A DNA stretch of 64,000 nucleotides from Lutjanus erythropterus (GCA_020091685.1 CM034592.1:42367622-42431621); one strand, 5' to 3'. Positions 22,301 to 34,712 are shown, counted from the first letter of the stretch. The notes: generated by a model from the sequence alone, not told the origin. A program made the numbers and translations.

Positions 22301-22499
22301 GTACATTATATGCATGTATACATGTCTATAAACAGTATATACAGAGTGCAGGATTTATATTTGACAGTGTTGGGTCTTTAAGCAGAGTGTGAATTCTAAA
22401 CTGTAAATTATATCATTAATCATTTGTGGGTAAGTGAATGTTTAATGGTAGAAGGAGGTAATTTACACAGTTTGACTGCTGAACTGATCATCAGAGTGA

Positions 22500-22900
22500 T
22501 GGCCTGTGGAAACTGTTCATTTCATCTCTGGGTCTTTTGCTGTACAGTGTTCTGTAGCGCCCACCGGAGGGGAGACAGTGGTACAGTCCAGGGTGTGATC
22601 AGTCTGCAGTGATATTTTAGTCCGTTCCTGTCCTGTTTGGTGGCCAATCCAAACCAGACTGTGATGGATGAACAGAGAACAAACTGGATGATTGCAGAGT
22701 AGAACTGGATCAGCAGATCCTGAGGTTGAACTTCCTGAACCAGTGTGAGGAGCACAACCTCTGCTGGACCCTGTCAATGATTGTGTTGAGGGTGGACACC
22801 CATTGTAGGTCGTGGGAGTTTGTAGATCCCAGAAAGTCCACTGTCCAATAAATCAAAACAGAAAAAACAACAGAGAGCTGAGGCTGCCACCCAGAAAAAA
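22500..22900 (-). mobile_element. LINE (L2/CR1-like) reverse transcriptase 3' fragment
   Basis: On the minus strand a broken frame reads SHDLQWVSTLNTIIDRVQQRL, then FRKFNLR and HHSLVWIGHQTG. This resembles the region after the reverse transcriptase domain of teleost L2-type LINEs (pattern EDLTW..NT..VKKAQQRL.FLR.L). Stops and frameshifts make it a fossil, truncated at both ends. Confidence 0.6.
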
Positions 22901-23129
22901 AGATCAGTTTACAACACATGATGCATGGCTGTATGTTAAACTGTGAAATAGTACATGAAATCATCATGCAACAAAAATGCTGCTTAAATCATAATGCATG
23001 ATTTTTGCAATAATTCAACAGTTTAATACTCTGTACAAATAATAATAATTCAGTAGTGCTATACACTGGTTACACTGGCATTGTTACTGCATTTTTTATT
23101 CATACAAACCAACCTAAACTCTTACTTAT

Positions 23130-23430
23130 AATATTTGCATAACAGACTTACCTCCGTCCCCCATGTTCAGCATTATTGTTGTTTTTACACTATTTTGTGT
23201 ACCACTATTGTATATATTGTTGTGTATTTTATTGTTTACACCTCTTATTTCTGTTTTTCTATGTTGTTGTATATGGTAGTTTAATGCTATTTTTCTTTTT
23301 TACATAGTTATGATTTGTGTTTCCATTCTTATATTTTCTTAATCCTTAAATATAGTTTTATTTTTGAACAGGAGAAACTGTGATGCAATTTCCCCCCTGG
23401 GATCAATCTCATATTTCTGATTCTGATTAA
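23130..23430 (+). mobile_element. Retroposon 3' tail
   Basis: T-rich stretch ending TGCAATTTCCCCCCTGGGAT, then CAATCTCATATTTCTGATTCTGATT. This is the typical end of teleost LINE/SINE copies (AATTTCCCnCTGGGATCAATAAAGT). Confidence 0.5.
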
Positions 23431-23736
23431 AATCTACTAAGCGATGTTTTTAACATTGTGTTGCTGTAAACTGAAATGAAATTAAAAAACTAGGTGTGAA
23501 AAAACAACATTTTATTTAACTGAAATAAAATTTTAAAAAGCAACAACAGTTTGAGTACTTAAAAACCTAAACTAAAATAAAAATAAAAAATATACAAAGA
23601 AATGTCTTTAGGTTTTGTCAATTTGGACAAATTTGTCAGCACAACAAACATGAAGAGTCACTGGTGCAAAATGTTTATAGAGATTGGGATAACTACATGT
23701 CTGAGTCTGTGTTTCCGCTGACAACCACCTCCATGT

Positions 23737-23757
23737 AATAATAATAATAATAATGAA
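23737..23757 (+). repeat. (TAA)n microsatellite
   Basis: About six ATA/AAT units in a row. Confidence 0.8.
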
Positions 23758-24189
23758 ACTAAGGCTAATACTGAAACTAATAAAAACAAAACTTAAACTA
23801 AACATTTTTAAACAACAAACACCAAACTGAACAACAAATCCATTCCCGAAAATAAAAATTAACAACAACTACAACAAAAGAAAGAAAAGTACAAAATTAT
23901 AATTATTCTGGATGTGAACAAATCCTTCCCCACTGATTCTTAGTGTATTCTCTCAAGAAATTTGTTATTCAATTTGACCACCAGAGAGAGCACTACGCTT
24001 ATCAAAAGTCCTCTGATTTCCGAGGGAACTTGAACGCAGCGTGAAAAGAAGCGAAACCGATACAGTACAGTAGCCTCAAGAAGCAAACTGAGAAGTTACT
24101 AGAGCCAGCCGGCATGTTCCTTACCTCCTTATAACCCCCCGCACATGGCAGAGCAGCCCCCTGCGGTCTGAACCACCAGGAGAAAATAA

Positions 24190-24309
24190 AGTACACAGAG
24201 TAATGACAGTATTAACAACAAACTCAACGGGTACAGATAGTTTTGGGAGCCGGTAGTCGTTATCTGTGTTGTGAAGAGGAGGACTGTCCTGCTGCGCTGC
24301 TATCAACCG
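24190..24309 (+). promoter_or_regulatory. tomm34: Probable tomm34 promoter edge and non-coding exon 1
   Basis: A relatively CpG- and GC-rich stretch ends in CTATCAACCG|GTAAGAAG, a good splice donor at 24310. The next matching acceptor on this strand is TCATCTTTTCAG at 26411, 20 bases before the tomm34 ATG. A short 5' UTR exon ending at 24309 would fit. The transcription start is not visible and no clear TATA box is seen. Confidence 0.5.
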
Positions 24310-26411
24310 GTAAGAAGTGTGAGCTACCTAACATTAGCATTAGCACAGCTAGAACTGGTTAGCTTGCTACCTTAGCGGTTGAGCAACAAAAGAGTGTGGT
24401 AGCAACGTTAACAGTTAGTTAAAACAAAGGACAACTTGGGAACATAGTCTACGTGTGCCTCCCGTTATAATAAACTTCAGATGTTGGTTTCAACTGTCAA
24501 AAATATTAGCCTATGTGGTTTAGCAACTATTAGCAGCTAGCTACCAGGATATTATACAACTAGTCAGTTAAGCTAACATTGTTTTTGACAAGCTAACGTG
24601 CGGGTTAAACTGATACGAGATAAATGGTGGTAAATAATGTGAGTGTTATAGCTGAAAAACTTATCACGATAGTGAAATTTTCATACCGGTCGATATCAAT
24701 AATTATTGATCATATAGGTTGTCTGACAACATGTGTACTCCAAACGGTGGAAGTTTGTTGTACTTTTGCGGGGAGATGTGGACAAAATCACTTATCACAA
24801 TAATTTTGACCATTTAAAATGGCATAATGATATCAATATTATAAAAATATTGAAGACGTGATCACTGGTGCTTTCACAAAATATTAACACTAGGGTTACA
24901 AATTTTGTGCATTTTCCTTAACAGGTCGTTGAAAATAGTAACAATCAATTAATCATTAGTAGCACGTTTCTATTTGTTTTCCTTCATTTAGTATAAGTTT
25001 AAGATTCCTTATTCAGAAAATACCTTTGCCAGACAAAACGGTGTCAACAGCAATATATTATATTTTACTTATATTATTACTACTAAAAGTAGAATTGAAA
25101 CAGTTGACACTTTTTTTAAGGATGTGTTTGTTCAATCTCTATATTATGGGCTGTATTATTAGAAACAAATCTCTGGAAGACAATACAGTTGAAGTGTAGC
25201 ACAAACTAGAGCATTCAAAATAGCCTTTACGTCAAAATTAAAGTGTACAAAACAGTACCAGATAAACTAACAGAGAGCTTCAAAGGCTAACTGTTTAGTT
25301 GTCAACTATTAATTAATCACTGGCCCTTTTGATAACTGATTAATAGATAGATATTTTTCAAGAAAAAAATAAGTTAAAATTCTCTGATTTCAGCTTCTTA
25401 AATGTGAATATTTCCTGCTTTCTCTCTGTGACAGTAAACTGAAACTGAAAACAAGAGGATGTCATCTTGGGCTTTAGGAAACAACCATTTTCTGACATTT
25501 TATAGACTAAACAGTTAACACATTTATTGAAACAGTAATCAATAGATTAATCAAGAGTGAAAATAAATGTTGCAGCCCTAAACACAGGGATGGGCGACAT
25601 GAACAAAAGCAAATATCACTATATTTTTGACCAAATACCCCATTTTTTAAAATGTTTTTTGATATTACAACAATATTGTAGAGATGTCTGTTGATGCTTA
25701 CACAATATATTAGCTCAAAGAGGTTTTTGATAATCAGCAGTTATATAGATATAATGAATAAGTGGATAAATATAAACAGTGGCCTGGCTAAGTTTAGAAA
25801 ATCACTTCACTGTAATATAGCTTTTAAAACCATGAAAAGACAACACTTATGCCATATCATGATATATCAATACCCAAAATCTGAGACTATATCGTTATTG
25901 TAATACGAGAATAGATATTTTGTCCATATATTGCCAGCAGGGTCAGTGTGTAGCTCAAGAACACACATGCGTGGCACATGATGCACACAACATTCTTGTC
26001 AGTACAAAACCTATGGCCTATTATTAGTAACATGACAGCCAATGTACCTTGCCACCTCATGAAGCAGCACATCCAGTTTTAACCTTCTCAGATCAGTTGG
26101 TGCTCACAGGTTTTGATGCACTTATTCACTGTAGGTGTTAACTTTTGTTTGTATGTTTTCTGCAACAAATCTCTCCACCTCAGTCATTTTAAATTTGTTG
26201 TGGAGACAGTGAGCACAAACAATGCCACAGTAAATATTTATACATGTTGTTCAACAGTTCACATACTTTGGAAAGACGTGTGTGAGCAGTGATGGATGGT
26301 ACAAAACAGTAAATAATAAGCAGTCCCTTCATGTTGACGCTGCGTGTCTCTTTAGTTTAAATTAAATGTTACGTTCGGGTACAGATGGTAACCAGTGTTT
26401 CATCTTTTCAG
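24310..26411 (+). other. Probable tomm34 5' intron
   Basis: Two related AT-rich repeats occur at about 24640-24890 and 25585-25910. They share ATATCA/ACAATATT words and a ...TTGAAGACGTGATC / GTAGAGATGTCTGTTG segment followed by GCTTNCACAAAATATTA. They look like copies of one MITE family. No coding signal. Confidence 0.4.
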
Positions 26412-26431
26412 ATTAAAGTTAAAAAGAAGAG

Positions 26432-26561
26432 ATGCCTCAGAAACAGAAGTCTAAGTCCTGGGCGGAGCTGAAACAAGCTGGAAATGAATGTTTCAAGACG
26501 GGCCAGTACGGAGAGGCCACCAGTCTTTACAGCCAGGCGATCAAAGAGCTGGAGAAGTCCA
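26432..26561 (+). CDS. tomm34: tomm34 coding exon 1
   Basis: ATG 20 bases after the acceptor; the exon also carries 5' UTR from 26412. Encodes the first TPR helix pair (ELKQAGNECFKTGQYGEA). Donor A|GTAAGT, one base of a Ser codon left. Confidence 0.93.
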
Positions 26562-29500
26562 GTAAGTGTACAGTGCACAACCATGGACACAACCGTGTTT
26601 GTTTGCAATCAAAGCAGCACACGAATCCCATCATACAGTTCATCAAGTTTCTGTAATTTTATTATCCATGATGCAGTTTGCAGAGGAAGAGCATTGCCAC
26701 AATACGTGCACAGTAGCTGCAAAGCTGTTAAGCTACGATTAAGCAATATGTGTGTGCTTATTTTAATTTTGAGACAATGGGCATCACGCATGAATCATTT
26801 GAAGAAATGGATTTGTTCTTAAGTTCTGTGTACAATTTAAGAACTTTTGTGGCATTCATCAAAGCTTTTGTATGTCCTGTTTGTTCTTTGATAAGCTCAA
26901 CATTTACAAATGCTCTACACCTCACGTCAGCCAGTACGCACAAAAGCCAACTCCTGTTTTGTGCTGTTAAATTTTAATGAGAAAATCGATCCGGCTGCAC
27001 CTGCTGCACATACCTGACAGTAAAAAACACTCTAATGATGCTCCGATCCTCCAATTTTCTCTTTTCTTTTCTTCCTTTTTTTGAGTTTCTCCCAGAAAAC
27101 AACTGTCACCCTCTGCTTGCTGTAGAGTACCAAAATAATAATAAATATTTTATCATTCTGAACATGTGGCATTGAAAATGTATTGAAGTATTGATAACTT
27201 AAACAACTTTACCTTGCAGCTGTATCAAGCAACAGCGGTGTGTCTTTCCAAACCTTGCTGTCAACAGCTTCAACAGTTTCTGTACCTCTGAAATAAAATA
27301 CTTCTTAATCTTATCCCAGTCTTAATCTTCTAATCAATGTTTTGTCCCCTTCAGAAGCTCTTTCTTTCGTTATAATGACTCTCCTTTTCAGATGGCCTGG
27401 ACTCTCTCTCTTTATGTGTTTTCTAATTGGACATAGCTGAATGATTTTTTGACAGAGAGAAGCAGGGTGATGAAATGCTCCTCTTAAAGAGTTTTATTTT
27501 CTCTTCAGGTAAAAAGAACCCAGAGGATTTGGCCATTTTGTATTCAAACCGAGCAGCAGGCTACCTGAAAGACGGCAACTGTTCAGAATGTATAAAAGAC
27601 TGCAACGCGTAAGTGTTTTTATTTATAAGTCAAGAAGTCTTTGCTTTTTTTGTTTGTTTGGAGTTCAGATCTTACGTTCGGTTATTACATTTTCATCCTT
27701 CAGGCATTTTGTTCTTTACACTTGGCTCTTATCTTCTAAAGTAGCTCAGATTTCCCCCCAAAACTTAACATATGAACCTTTAGAAAGGGAGCTCAGATTG
27801 AGACATATGCACACACTTGAGCTCTACTTTAATCAATAAAATGTCAATTAATCAAGCAGAAACGTCTTCATGCCAGCAATCACTGTGTTGTGGTGAGGAT
27901 GTTTTTTAGGTGTTGGTGGTCATTTGCAGCATTGACCTTGTTACACTAAACCCGTTCGTCCTTCTTTTCTCTCAGATCTCTGGAGTTGGTCCCGTTCAAC
28001 GTCAAGTCTCTCCTGCGTCGCGCTGCAGCCTACGAGGCGATGGAGCGTTACAGGCATGCTTACGTAGACTACAAGACTGCTCTGCAGATCGACAGCAACA
28101 TCGCAGCTGCTCACGACGGCACCAACAGGTACCTGGGCTCAAGCCTGTCTGAGGGGAGGCTGCAAGTTCATGTCAAATATCAGAAGACACACAGTGACCC
28201 AGAGTTTTCAGATTTATTCACTAGTATTTCAAAAAAGTGACTGAGATATATTGTGTTGGACTCGTGCTCATCTTTTCTTAATTCATCTGATTCGTCCACT
28301 TTTTCATGTAGCTTGATTGGCTGAAGTTTCTTTTTTATTTCACATCTTTAACTGTGAAAGTTTGAGTCGTATTCTCACCCAGGCGTCTTGGAATTAACGT
28401 GACCTGACTGGAAATAACTGTGACTACAGCAATGGATGAACTGATCATCCTTCAAACTGTAGTTTGTGCGGATGAAAGCACACAGGATGTTTTATCTTGG
28501 CAACTATACAAATGAGAAATACAAAACTTCATTCCAAAATGTTGTTAAAACAGAGGAATAAAACAACACCTTCCTCCAAACCCCCATCGTTCCTAAACTC
28601 TCAGAAAAACACAGACAAGGAAACAAAGATGACTAAGTAAAATACATAAAACACACCCAGAAAAAGTAAATAAAGTAGGGAGGGAAGTACATTAACAAAG
28701 CATGTTAAAGGTGCTTACTTAAAAAATGGATGCATCGACAACCAGTTGGAGTTCAGAGAGTTAAGAGTATTTACATATGAGATAATAGCTGATGAACATC
28801 TTCAGGAATATGTCAATTTTTTTAACTACAGAAAAGACATTAAATCAACTTGCCAGGATGTGGAAGAAGATGGATGTGGATTTTTCCACTGTAACAGAAT
28901 ACATCAACAATATCAGAATCTTTCTTCATGAGACTGGGTGGCATGTAGATCACAGGTATCATTAGTGCAACTTACTAACCTTAGTCTTTGTAAAATGAAC
29001 CTTCTGCAGGACCTTAAACTAAGACAGGCACATGGAGACACAGAGGTGACCCTGACTTGTGCCTCTTCCCACCGTTCCTCTGTCACTTCCCTTTTTTACG
29101 TTGTGTTTGTTATCATTTCTCAGGATGACGAAGGCGCTCACAGAAGCAGATGGATTGTCATGGAGAGAAAAGCTTCCGCCCATCCCCACCGTTCCTCTGT
29201 CTGTTAGAGAGAAACTAGCCCAGACAGCGACAGCCAACACTGCACAACAAAAACCTAGACCGCAACAGAACGGCACCACACAAACAAAGAAATCTGGTGA
29301 GAAGATTTTTTTTTCTGTCATGTTTTCTACTCAGACCGGCATAGAGAAATCAGATTTGTCTTCTTTTTTTTTTAGGTAAAAAAGACATCATTTGTTTTAA
29401 TAACTGGTGTGAAAACGACATCTCTTTATGTATTAAAGTATTACGTTTTTGGCCGTATTTACTTTGAATTGGCATTAAATGAGAACATTTAATAAAAGAC

Positions 29501-32500
29501 TTACAAACTGACTTGATATTTAAACCTGGAGATGGCCAGCTAGATGTAAACACGTTCTTCTCTTCTCCCTGCTTCTCCTCTCGTCAGCTCCCAGCGATAA
29601 AGACATAAAAAAAGCCCAAACTCTGAAAGAGGAAGGCAACGCGCTGGTGAAGAAAGGCGAGCACAAGAAGGCCATAGAGAAGTACAGCCAGAGCCTCAAA
29701 CACAACCCCACTGAGGTCACAACCTACACCAACAGGTGGGTCAGATTCTCCATTCACACTTTTACTCCTTTTAAAGGCCTCGAGTGATGGCTGAGCTGCT
29801 GACTGGAACTATGTTTAGGGTGTCCTTTTTTCCAATATTCGAGTCGAGTTTATTTTTTTAGTTCACAAAACACTGCTGGAGTTTCACAGGAAAAAAGTGT
29901 CACAGAATCTCCCAAACAATGGAAGTGAATGGTGACCAGTTTTCAAATGGAAAAACCAACCCAGAAAATCCCATAATGTACCTCCATACTGTTCGTCTTT
30001 GTGCAGTCCAAGTCTCCTAAAGCCCCAACAGCTGTTTGCACACGTCACACCACACACACCCAGTTCAGACAGTGTGCATGTGCATGTGAATATAGCTCCA
30101 AGCTAAAGACCTGCTGTGAAGATTCAGGCTAAAAACAAGATGTAAATGACGCCTTTCAAGTCAGTTTGGCCTGTTGGAGCTTTGGGAGACTTGGATTATA
30201 CCAGGCGAGCAGTATGGACGCATTTTATGTTTTTTTATGTTCATATTTGTTTGTGTAGAAATTCCTTCATGTAAGCTTCTGTTGTTTAATTGTGGTTTTC
30301 TGTGTGTGTGTCATCAGGGCGCTGTGTTACCTGTCAGTGAAGCAGTACAGAGACGCTGTCAGAGACTGTGACGAGGCTCTGATGATTGACAGCAGCAACG
30401 TGAAGGCTCTCTACAGGCGGGCTCAGGCTCACAAGGAGCTGAAGGTGAGAGCGTGAATCTTCCTCACATTTGTCATTCCCACACTCGGCAATCAGATGTT
30501 ACGTTCCATTCGTGTCTGTCTGGAGGTTTTCAGGGCGGGTAACAAAATAAAAGCGTTTCCTGCCTTGATAATTGCCGATGTTTGGCCTGGCAGCGTCTCC
30601 TCATCAGTATTCCACACACAGAGGGGACACGGTTAGCTCGGCACTCACTGCTCCGTACGGCACAACAAGTTGTGTGAAAAATGTCAAGAAAGTAGCGAAA
30701 AACTAAGTGTACTAAGTCCTGAAAGTTTGGAAAATGCTTTATTTTAACAGTTTTGTTTTCAAGGTATAAGAATATGCTTGAATTCCAGCATACTCCTTGA
30801 AAAATGTTTGATTTTCAACATAATTTGGTGTTTCATCGACACAATCATTCCTGCAAATCTACAATCTGTTAATATTTGAAATAATTGATCCCTTTGTCAT
30901 ACTTGTTCGTCGTCAAAATTTGCAAATATTAAAAATCATGATCAAAACAAGCACAATTAAAGTAAATATGAACATGAAATATGAATTATGGAAACCATGA
31001 GTCCTTGCTTAATGTAATGTAACGACAGCCTCCTGCCATGTTAGTGTGAGTTCCTGCATCTTGACTTTGTCTAGTGTGTGCGTTCTTCAGATTAAAATAT
31101 TAAAAATGGATTAAATCTGGACATTTAAGATTTAAAAATCCTCGTGTGCACTAGAGACGGCTCAATACCACTTTTTCAGGTCTGATCTTAATCCAAAACT
31201 TTCTTTTCCCTTCTCTGAAACACTAAAGCTCTTAATAATATGTTTGTATGAATGCACTTTTACTCAACCTGGCCATCTAAAAAACACCACGCTCAAACTG
31301 TGAAACAAATAGTCGACTCCCATGAAGGAAGAAATACACAGTCCACAGCATGACTGTTGCTTCTTTTCATGTAAACTTTTTCACTCAGAGAACTTAGAAC
31401 AGCATCAGCACCACTTGTGATTTCTCCCTCCACAATAGGTGTCTAAATTATTTATATCTAACTCAGCCAGCCTTGTTTCTGTATAGTTGGACGAGAGATT
31501 ATTTACTTGTACTCTCAACAGTCCCCCCCTTTTTTTTTGTTTGTTTGTTTTTTTGTTGACTGCTGACTGGAAACGGAAATGTTGAGGACGTCAATGTCTT
31601 TTTTTGACCGCTGAAAAATGGTGAGGACATCTTAAGTGGAAAAAAACTTCCAGTTAGGCGGCAGCATTGTTTTTATTCACTCCAAACAGCCAGAATACAT
31701 TAGCCGTAAGCTAGCAAGCAACAACAGGCACCGGTATTTGTCTCTCTACTTCATCCCGTCTCCTCTCTGTATGTTCATGAAGCAAAATACATTTCCATCA
31801 ACCCCATAATTTAAAATGAAATTAAAGTAAATTACTTAAACTCCATGCAGTTGATATGATGACAGTGCTGCTGACAGTTTGCAAATGTTAATGTGACACG
31901 CCGCTCATCTTTGTGATGCGTCTTTTTACAGCATGCTGCTCAAAGTGGAGTTAGTTTGTATTTGGATTGATGGATTGTATTGGATTATATTTTTCTTTCT
32001 TTCATGATCCGATCCAGTGATTTTGGCCAGTATTGGACCGATAACAAGTATTGGATTGGCACATCCCTTTTGTGCACCAGGCATTATATTGAAGATTTGA
32101 TTTAATTTTTAACAAACAAAATATTTCTGAATAAAAGTCATCATCAAGGATGAGTCAGTTGAAATTTATTGAAGTACACACGGTACAAACCTGTGGAGGA
32201 ACCTGCAATTCCCAGATCAGCCTCTTGATCTGCAGTTCGCTCAACCTTGTTTAGTATTTAAAGGTAGAATCAGCAGGATTTATCCGAGCTTTTTGTAAAT
32301 TCACTAGAAAGATGGTTGATTGTTGAGTCTCATTCCCAGGATGTGCAATACAGATGTTTGAGGTTGGTAAAACATCCTGAGCACAGCAGAATACTGAGAA
32401 AATAAGGAAATACAAGTAGAGGGCAGGGTCTCGTTACCACACACTTCTAGCGGGTTATAAGTGATGACTGAAAGGGATTATGTTTATCTAAGTCTGTGCG

Positions 32501-32662
32501 TTGTTTTATAGGAAAATACTGAATATTATAACTTTAACTCACTCGTCATCATTCCTGCAGGACGTCAAAGCCTGTGTGGATGACCTGAACAACCTGCTCA
32601 AAGTGGAACCAAAGAACACGGCCGCCCTGAAGCTGCTGCAGGAGGTTCAGAAGAAGAAGTGA
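26432..32662 (+). CDS. tomm34: TOMM34 (translocase of outer mitochondrial membrane 34), 7 coding exons
   Basis: Cytosolic co-chaperone that binds Hsp70 and Hsp90 and helps keep mitochondrial precursors import-competent; despite its name it is not a core TOM pore subunit. The seven exons give 310 aa (human 309) in one frame. Two three-repeat TPR domains are visible: about residues 10-120 and 192-305. Both keep the carboxylate-clamp residues that hold EEVD tails: Lys14, Asn18, Asn57, Lys87, Arg91 in the first and Lys199, Asn203, Asn234, Lys264, Arg268 in the second. The linker between them is Gln/Thr/Lys-rich and poorly conserved. No membrane segment or presequence. The start is MPQKQKSKSW, with G at -3. 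The gene runs toward ywhab, tail to tail. Confidence 0.95.
26562..27508 (+). other. tomm34 intron
   Basis: AT-rich, no recognisable element or coding signal. Confidence 0.5.
27509..27608 (+). CDS. tomm34: tomm34 coding exon 2
   Basis: Acceptor TTCTCTTCAG, donor GC|GTAAGT. Reads KKNPEDLAILYSNRAAGYLK then DGNCSECIKDCN, close to human ESVLYSNRAACHLKDGNCRD. Confidence 0.93.
27976..28128 (+). CDS. tomm34: tomm34 coding exon 3
   Basis: Acceptor TTTCTCTCAG, donor AACAG|GTACCT. Third TPR of the first domain: SLELVPFNVKSLLRRAAAYE and AYVDYKTALQID. Confidence 0.94.
28129..29123 (+). other. tomm34 intron
   Basis: No element recognised. Open frames running in from the upstream exon stop after about 37 codons. 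Confidence 0.5.
29124..29296 (+). CDS. tomm34: tomm34 coding exon 4: inter-domain linker
   Basis: Acceptor CATTTCTCAG, donor CTG|GTGAGA. Reads MTKALTEADGLSWREKLPPI then PTVPLSVREKLAQTATAN. The start matches human MTRALMDSLGPEWRLKLPSI; the rest is a low-complexity Q/T/K linker. Confidence 0.92.
29588..29735 (+). CDS. tomm34: tomm34 coding exon 5
   Basis: Acceptor CTCTCGTCAG, donor AACAG|GTGGGT. First TPR of the second domain: AQTLKEEGNALVKKGEHKKA and IEKYSQSLKHNP. Confidence 0.94.
29865..30260. repeat. Dispersed repeat shared with transglutaminase intron
   Basis: Bases 29865-30025 are the reverse complement of a relative of 3005-3175, sharing AAAACACTGCTGGAGTTTCA, CCCAAACAATGGAAGTGAAT and CAAGTCTCCTAAA. 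At 30180-30240 another partial copy lies forward (GGGAGACTTGGATTATACCA). The two arms face each other, as in a TIR-type element. Confidence 0.5.
30318..30444 (+). CDS. tomm34: tomm34 coding exon 6
   Basis: Acceptor GTGTCATCAG, donor AAG|GTGAGA. Reads ALCYLSVKQYRDAVRDCDEA and NVKALYRRAQAHKELK, with the last two clamp residues. Confidence 0.94.
31148..32070. mobile_element. Possible non-autonomous DNA transposon in last tomm34 intron
   Basis: The left edge has AGAGACGGCTCAATACCACT, and the right edge has GGACCGATAACAAGTATTGG then ATTGGCACATCCCTT. Read inverted, these resemble ends of the common AGGGATGCACCGATACCACT-type repeats. The match is loose, so boundaries and identity are tentative. The rest of the 30445-32560 intron shows nothing else. 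Confidence 0.35.
32561..32662 (+). CDS. tomm34: tomm34 last coding exon
   Basis: Acceptor CATTCCTGCAG. Reads DVKACVDDLNNLLKVEPKNT to LQEVQKKK and TGA at 32660-32662. Confidence 0.94.
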   Translation, partial: DVKACVDDLNNLLKVEPKNTAALKLLQEVQKKK

Positions 32663-34712
32663 GGACACATCAGGGACCCCGGAGACAGCGGTAAGGATCT
32701 GTCACTGCACTGTGTACTGACAGGAGAGGAGGACGAAACACTGAGGGGGAAAAAAAACAGCTGCAGTGACACGATTCAGCTGCTTTGGTTCGAAGACTGG
32801 GCCTGTGTTTCCCAGAAGCTGCTTCACACCGAATGCACGTTTGATCCGTTTACTCACACCGGAGCAAACATGAGTTGGTCTGAAGATGCTTCTGGAAAAC
32901 GCAGCTCTGGTTGGTGAGAACTGAGGGTGCATCAGGAAGAATGTTTGTATTTCACCAGTTTTAGTGTCACTGAGTATTTATGGCTATTTAAAAGAGCTGA
33001 AACGATTGACGCAAACATCATAATTCTAACTGAGAATAAGCCTTTACCATCACCATTTGTTAGAAGTGAGGCTCCTGCTGGATCTTAATGCAGGGTAGCT
33101 TTGACTGAGCCATCACCCACATCTCGCCATCTTCATGATGGAAGTTTGAGATGTGACATTAGAAAGGTTCACTTTAACTGACACAAGGATGCAGGGAGGT
33201 CCGGCTATTGAGGAGTGGGTGATGTGGATACAACCATCATAGTGTAATATGTTTTAATTTTATATCTATCAATATATGTTGCGATGCAGTAAGATTTCTG
33301 GAAAATCAGTCAATAGTGGCCTAATGGTGTGTTCACATAGAAAGCAAAGTCTCTGTCCCTCCACCCCGTCCTCCCCTCAACAGCACACCTGCAACATGCA
33401 AAGTTTTTCACTAGCATTCAATACCTTGAGCTTGTGCAAATCATATATTTTCTTTGCATTTACTTTGTACAAGCTGTGTGGGAAAAAAATGCACTTTACT
33501 TGAAAACCGTTACCCATCATAGAAAGCTTAAGGTAACATTTGCAAATTGCTATCTTTAATGACAGATGGTCCAAACCCCTGAAGACATGAAGTTTATTAT
33601 CATATAGGAGCTGAAACTTAACAAATAGTTTTACTAATCGTTGCTGCTCCAACCCCACAGGATTTAAGTCAGGGAACTTACCTCGAAAAAAAAAAAAAAA
33701 TCTTAACACTGGTGATTGTAAAGGCTTATTCTGTGTTTTAATTACAAGTTAACAGCCATTTTTCACATAATGTCCTTCACTCAGGTAGTTTATTTATCCT
33801 ATATTTGGTTTCTGAGGCTTTGAGTGTTTGTTAGTGGAGTGACATTTCTGATGTTCAGTGTTCACCTCATCTGGGATGGATGGAAGAGATTACCACGAGA
33901 GACTCCAATGTTTAAGGTTGGAAATGCCAAGACTCAGCAGCTTATTCAATTTAGGTTTAATCACCTGAAACAAAAGATCCTCCTTTTCATGAACCCTATT
34001 TTGTCAAAGCAGTCATTAAAATACCTCCTATATGACGTGAACACAGCATCAGTCATGACTATTGACTATTTTGTATGTCAGTTCTTACGCTTTGTCCACT
34101 AAACATGTATTATTGCTGAGGTTTGGTCACAAATCAAGAGCCTGTTAAATACAACCTGATGTGTTCTTGCCTTCTGTCCTGCCATGTTTCAGAAATACGT
34201 GTCACTCCACTGAGTTATATTTTTTTGTTTACTATGTTAGGATCAGTTCGCTTCCTTTACAGTTTCAAGAAATATGTGAACCAAGTGACGTAATCCTCAG
34301 ACGGGTCATCAAAGTACTGTCTTTAAATTTCCATTTTGTTGTATAATTGTGAAACAAGTATTGGTGATCTGTAGCTTGGCAAACTCCATCTTGCCTGAAG
34401 TGCCTGTCTTCATCATCGTCCGTTCTGCTGCTCTGGATTAGTTTGCGCTGAACAGCTATAATATAAAATAATATTTTCCGGTTTAAGACAAACACATTCT
34501 CACCTGCAGTCCAGTTTATAATGCAAGAAAAGTTTGTAAAATACAGCAACACGTACTCATGTTTGCACCGTCGAGCCAAGAAGCTGCATAGGGCAACCAC
34601 AGCCTGACACTTGGAAGCTGATCCTTTGTTTTATCACATTTCTGCTGTTTTTGTCAACCTGCTTGTTTTAACTGCAAATAAACTTAATAAAACAGATCTA
34701 AATTAACAATTT
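32663..34712 (+). other. tomm34: tomm34 3' UTR (predicted)
   Basis: Runs from the stop codon to just past two AATAAA signals. It holds no splice-site pair or long frame consistent with another gene. The end is inferred from the signals only. Confidence 0.6.
34677..34691 (+). terminator. tomm34: Double polyadenylation signal of tomm34
   Basis: AATAAA at 34677-34682 and again at 34686-34691, followed by a T/GT-rich stretch (GAGTTTTTCCCCCGTGTTTG) about 30 bases on. Confidence 0.7.

Larger units (their letters stand above)
17977..24190. other. Intergenic region between transglutaminase and tomm34
   Basis: Starts with the transglutaminase 3' UTR, whose end is not clear; the first AATAAA on the plus strand (18766-18771) is inside a hAT-like element. 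The region also holds a nested inverted repeat (19210-19306), an (A)n run near 20765, LINE-derived sequence (22500-22900), a LINE/SINE-type tail (23130-23430) and a (TAA)n tract near 23737-23757. No additional gene is supported. Confidence 0.5.
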
